A DNA stretch of 64,000 bases, from the NCBI RefSeq assembly GCF_030719215.1, contig NZ_CP120983.1, positions 372,001 to 436,000 on the forward strand, given 5' to 3'. The notes under the pieces were generated by a model. It worked only from the letters and a program-made list of their open reading frames with translations. It had not been told where the DNA came from and made no database searches. Numbering within the stretch: position 1 is the stretch's first letter; each line of letters begins with the position of its first letter. Of the stretch, positions 63,262 through 64,000 are shown piece by piece. The translations under genes and the position numbers were made by a program. Source of the DNA: Streptomyces sp. Alt3. Lineage in GTDB: Bacteria; Actinomycetota; Actinomycetes; Streptomycetales; Streptomycetaceae.

Positions 63262-64000
63262 GTGAAACCTGAACCCACGTCCGCGCTCTTCGCCGGACCG
63301 TTCGCCCTCGCCACGCTCTCGGCCCCGGGCAGGCCCGGGTTCCCCGCTCTCGTCACGCCCGATGCCCGGGTACTCGATCTGCGAGCCGCTCTCGGGGACA
63401 CCCGGCTCACCGTCCTGAGACTTCTGGAGGCCTGGGACGCCCTCCTCCCCCGGCTGGAGGCACTGGCCGGCGCCGGCGGACCGGAGCGTGAACTGCTGGC
63501 CGGCTTCCGGGTCCACGCTCCCGTCGAGGCACGCCAGATCTTCCAGTCGGGTGCGAACTACCGCCAGCACGTGATCGACCTGCATGTCGCCCACCGGGCA
63601 CCCGGCGACGACCGTTCCGAGGAGGAGCGGCGCGCGGAAGCCGCGGAGATCATGGACCGCCGGGCGGTCGAGGACCTGCCGTACGTGTTCATCGGTCTGC
63701 CGAGTGCGATCACCGGTCCGTACGACGACGTCCTGCTCCCGGCATGGGCCCGGAAACCCGACTGGGAACTGGAGTTGGCGGCCGTCATCGGCCGTCCCGC
63801 CCACCGGGTGTCCGTCGAGGAGGCGCTCGGTCACGTCGCCGGATACACCATCGCCAACGATCTCACCGATCGCGGTACGGTCTTCCGCCGGGACATGCCG
63901 CAGATCGGAACGGACTGGCTGCGCAGCAAGAACGCCCCGGGGTTCACCCCGCTCGGCCCCTGGATCGTACCGGCCGCGTCGATCGCCGACCCGGGCGATC
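63262..64000 (+). CDS. Fumarylacetoacetate hydrolase (FAH) family protein, partial
   Basis: The first 246 codons of a FAH-superfamily hydrolase, cut by the window edge. Visible are the catalytic-region residues FQSGANYRQHVIDLH (near residue 85), KPDWELELAAVIG (metal-binding Glu near residue 165) and the loop HVAGYTIANDLTDRG, then SKNAPGFTPLGPW. Family members split C-C bonds of beta-diketones or decarboxylate oxalocatechol products. GTG 63262 lies 8 nt after AGGAGG; ATG 63256 is only 2 nt away and less likely. Divergent from the LysR gene. Confidence 0.9.
   Translation, partial: MKPEPTSALFAGPFALATLSAPGRPGFPALVTPDARVLDLRAALGDTRLTVLRLLEAWDALLPRLEALAGAGGPERELLAGFRVHAPVEARQIFQSGANYRQHVIDLHVAHRAPGDDRSEEERRAEAAEIMDRRAVEDLPYVFIGLPSAITGPYDDVLLPAWARKPDWELELAAVIGRPAHRVSVEEALGHVAGYTIANDLTDRGTVFRRDMPQIGTDWLRSKNAPGFTPLGPWIVPAASIADPGD

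Noticed and set aside
1..64000. tRNA, rRNA, CRISPR, transposase or prophage elements
   Set aside because: None seen on reading both strands; absence of tRNA was judged by eye only.

Overview
The window is actinomycete chromosome, most likely Streptomyces. It is very GC-rich, has strong third-position GC bias, many GTG starts behind AGGAG/GGAGG sites, frequent ATGA gene overlaps, and streptomycete hallmarks: a crtE-crtI-crtB carotenoid operon, a B12-riboswitch-controlled metE, SpoIIE-type phosphatases, a class F sortase and many secreted glycosidases. I found no rRNA, tRNA, CRISPR array, insertion sequence or phage gene. It reads as ordinary chromosomal-arm DNA rich in accessory metabolism. 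The first gene (crtB) and the last gene (FAH-family hydrolase) are cut by the window edges.

Layout. 1-3081: carotenoid operon crtE-crtI-crtB (minus strand). 3267-5191: AhpD-like protein divergent from a pirin-acetyltransferase pair. 5213-9104: GH43 glycosidase divergent from an ABC exporter, with two GAAGCGCTTC operators between them. 9411-12105: cobalamin riboswitch and metE. 12438-15690: aldo/keto reductase, then a secreted GH92 mannosidase whose signal peptide is out of frame with the enzyme. 15887-21592: membrane PP2C phosphatase, then a minus-strand block of response regulator, histidine kinase, small anchored protein and class F sortase. 21960-24576: small protein, polyprenyl synthase and DUF2236/Lcp-like oxygenase. 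24671-28801: ketopantoate-reductase-like gene divergent from a TetR regulator, a STAS protein, and a YeeE/YedE sulfur transporter preceded by a cysteine-containing short leader ORF.

29117-33705: pobA, an aromatic-acid transporter whose promoter resembles that of pobA, an SDR and Dps. 34079-41276: GH16 glucanase with CBM13, an unknown gene, a CHASE3 histidine kinase, an HTH-receiver fusion, and a sialidase-like enzyme with CBM13. 41326-45270: very large Tat-exported GH2 beta-galactosidase. 45753-47908: zinc alcohol dehydrogenase divergent from an XRE/MmyB regulator. 48008-53434: GntR regulator, sugar ABC importer without ATPase, and mannonate dehydratase. 53526-58792: phosphodiesterase, GxGYxYP protein, PAS-GAF-PP2C-ATPase phosphatase. 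58871-64000: unknown protein, DUF3618 protein, degenerate caspase-like protein, and a LysR/FAH divergent pair.

The main theme is polysaccharide and sugar-acid use: GH43, GH92, GH16, a sialidase-like enzyme, GH2, GxGYxYP and a mannonate-type importer. Several carry palindromes that look like LacI- or GntR-family operators, and some palindromes recur at separate loci. The most interesting non-routine signals are the leaderless cysteine-containing leader ORF, the prenyl-synthase/DUF2236 oxygenase cassette, the caspase-like protein lacking its catalytic dyad, the HTH-receiver fusion, the paired pobA/transporter promoters and the GH92 frameshift.
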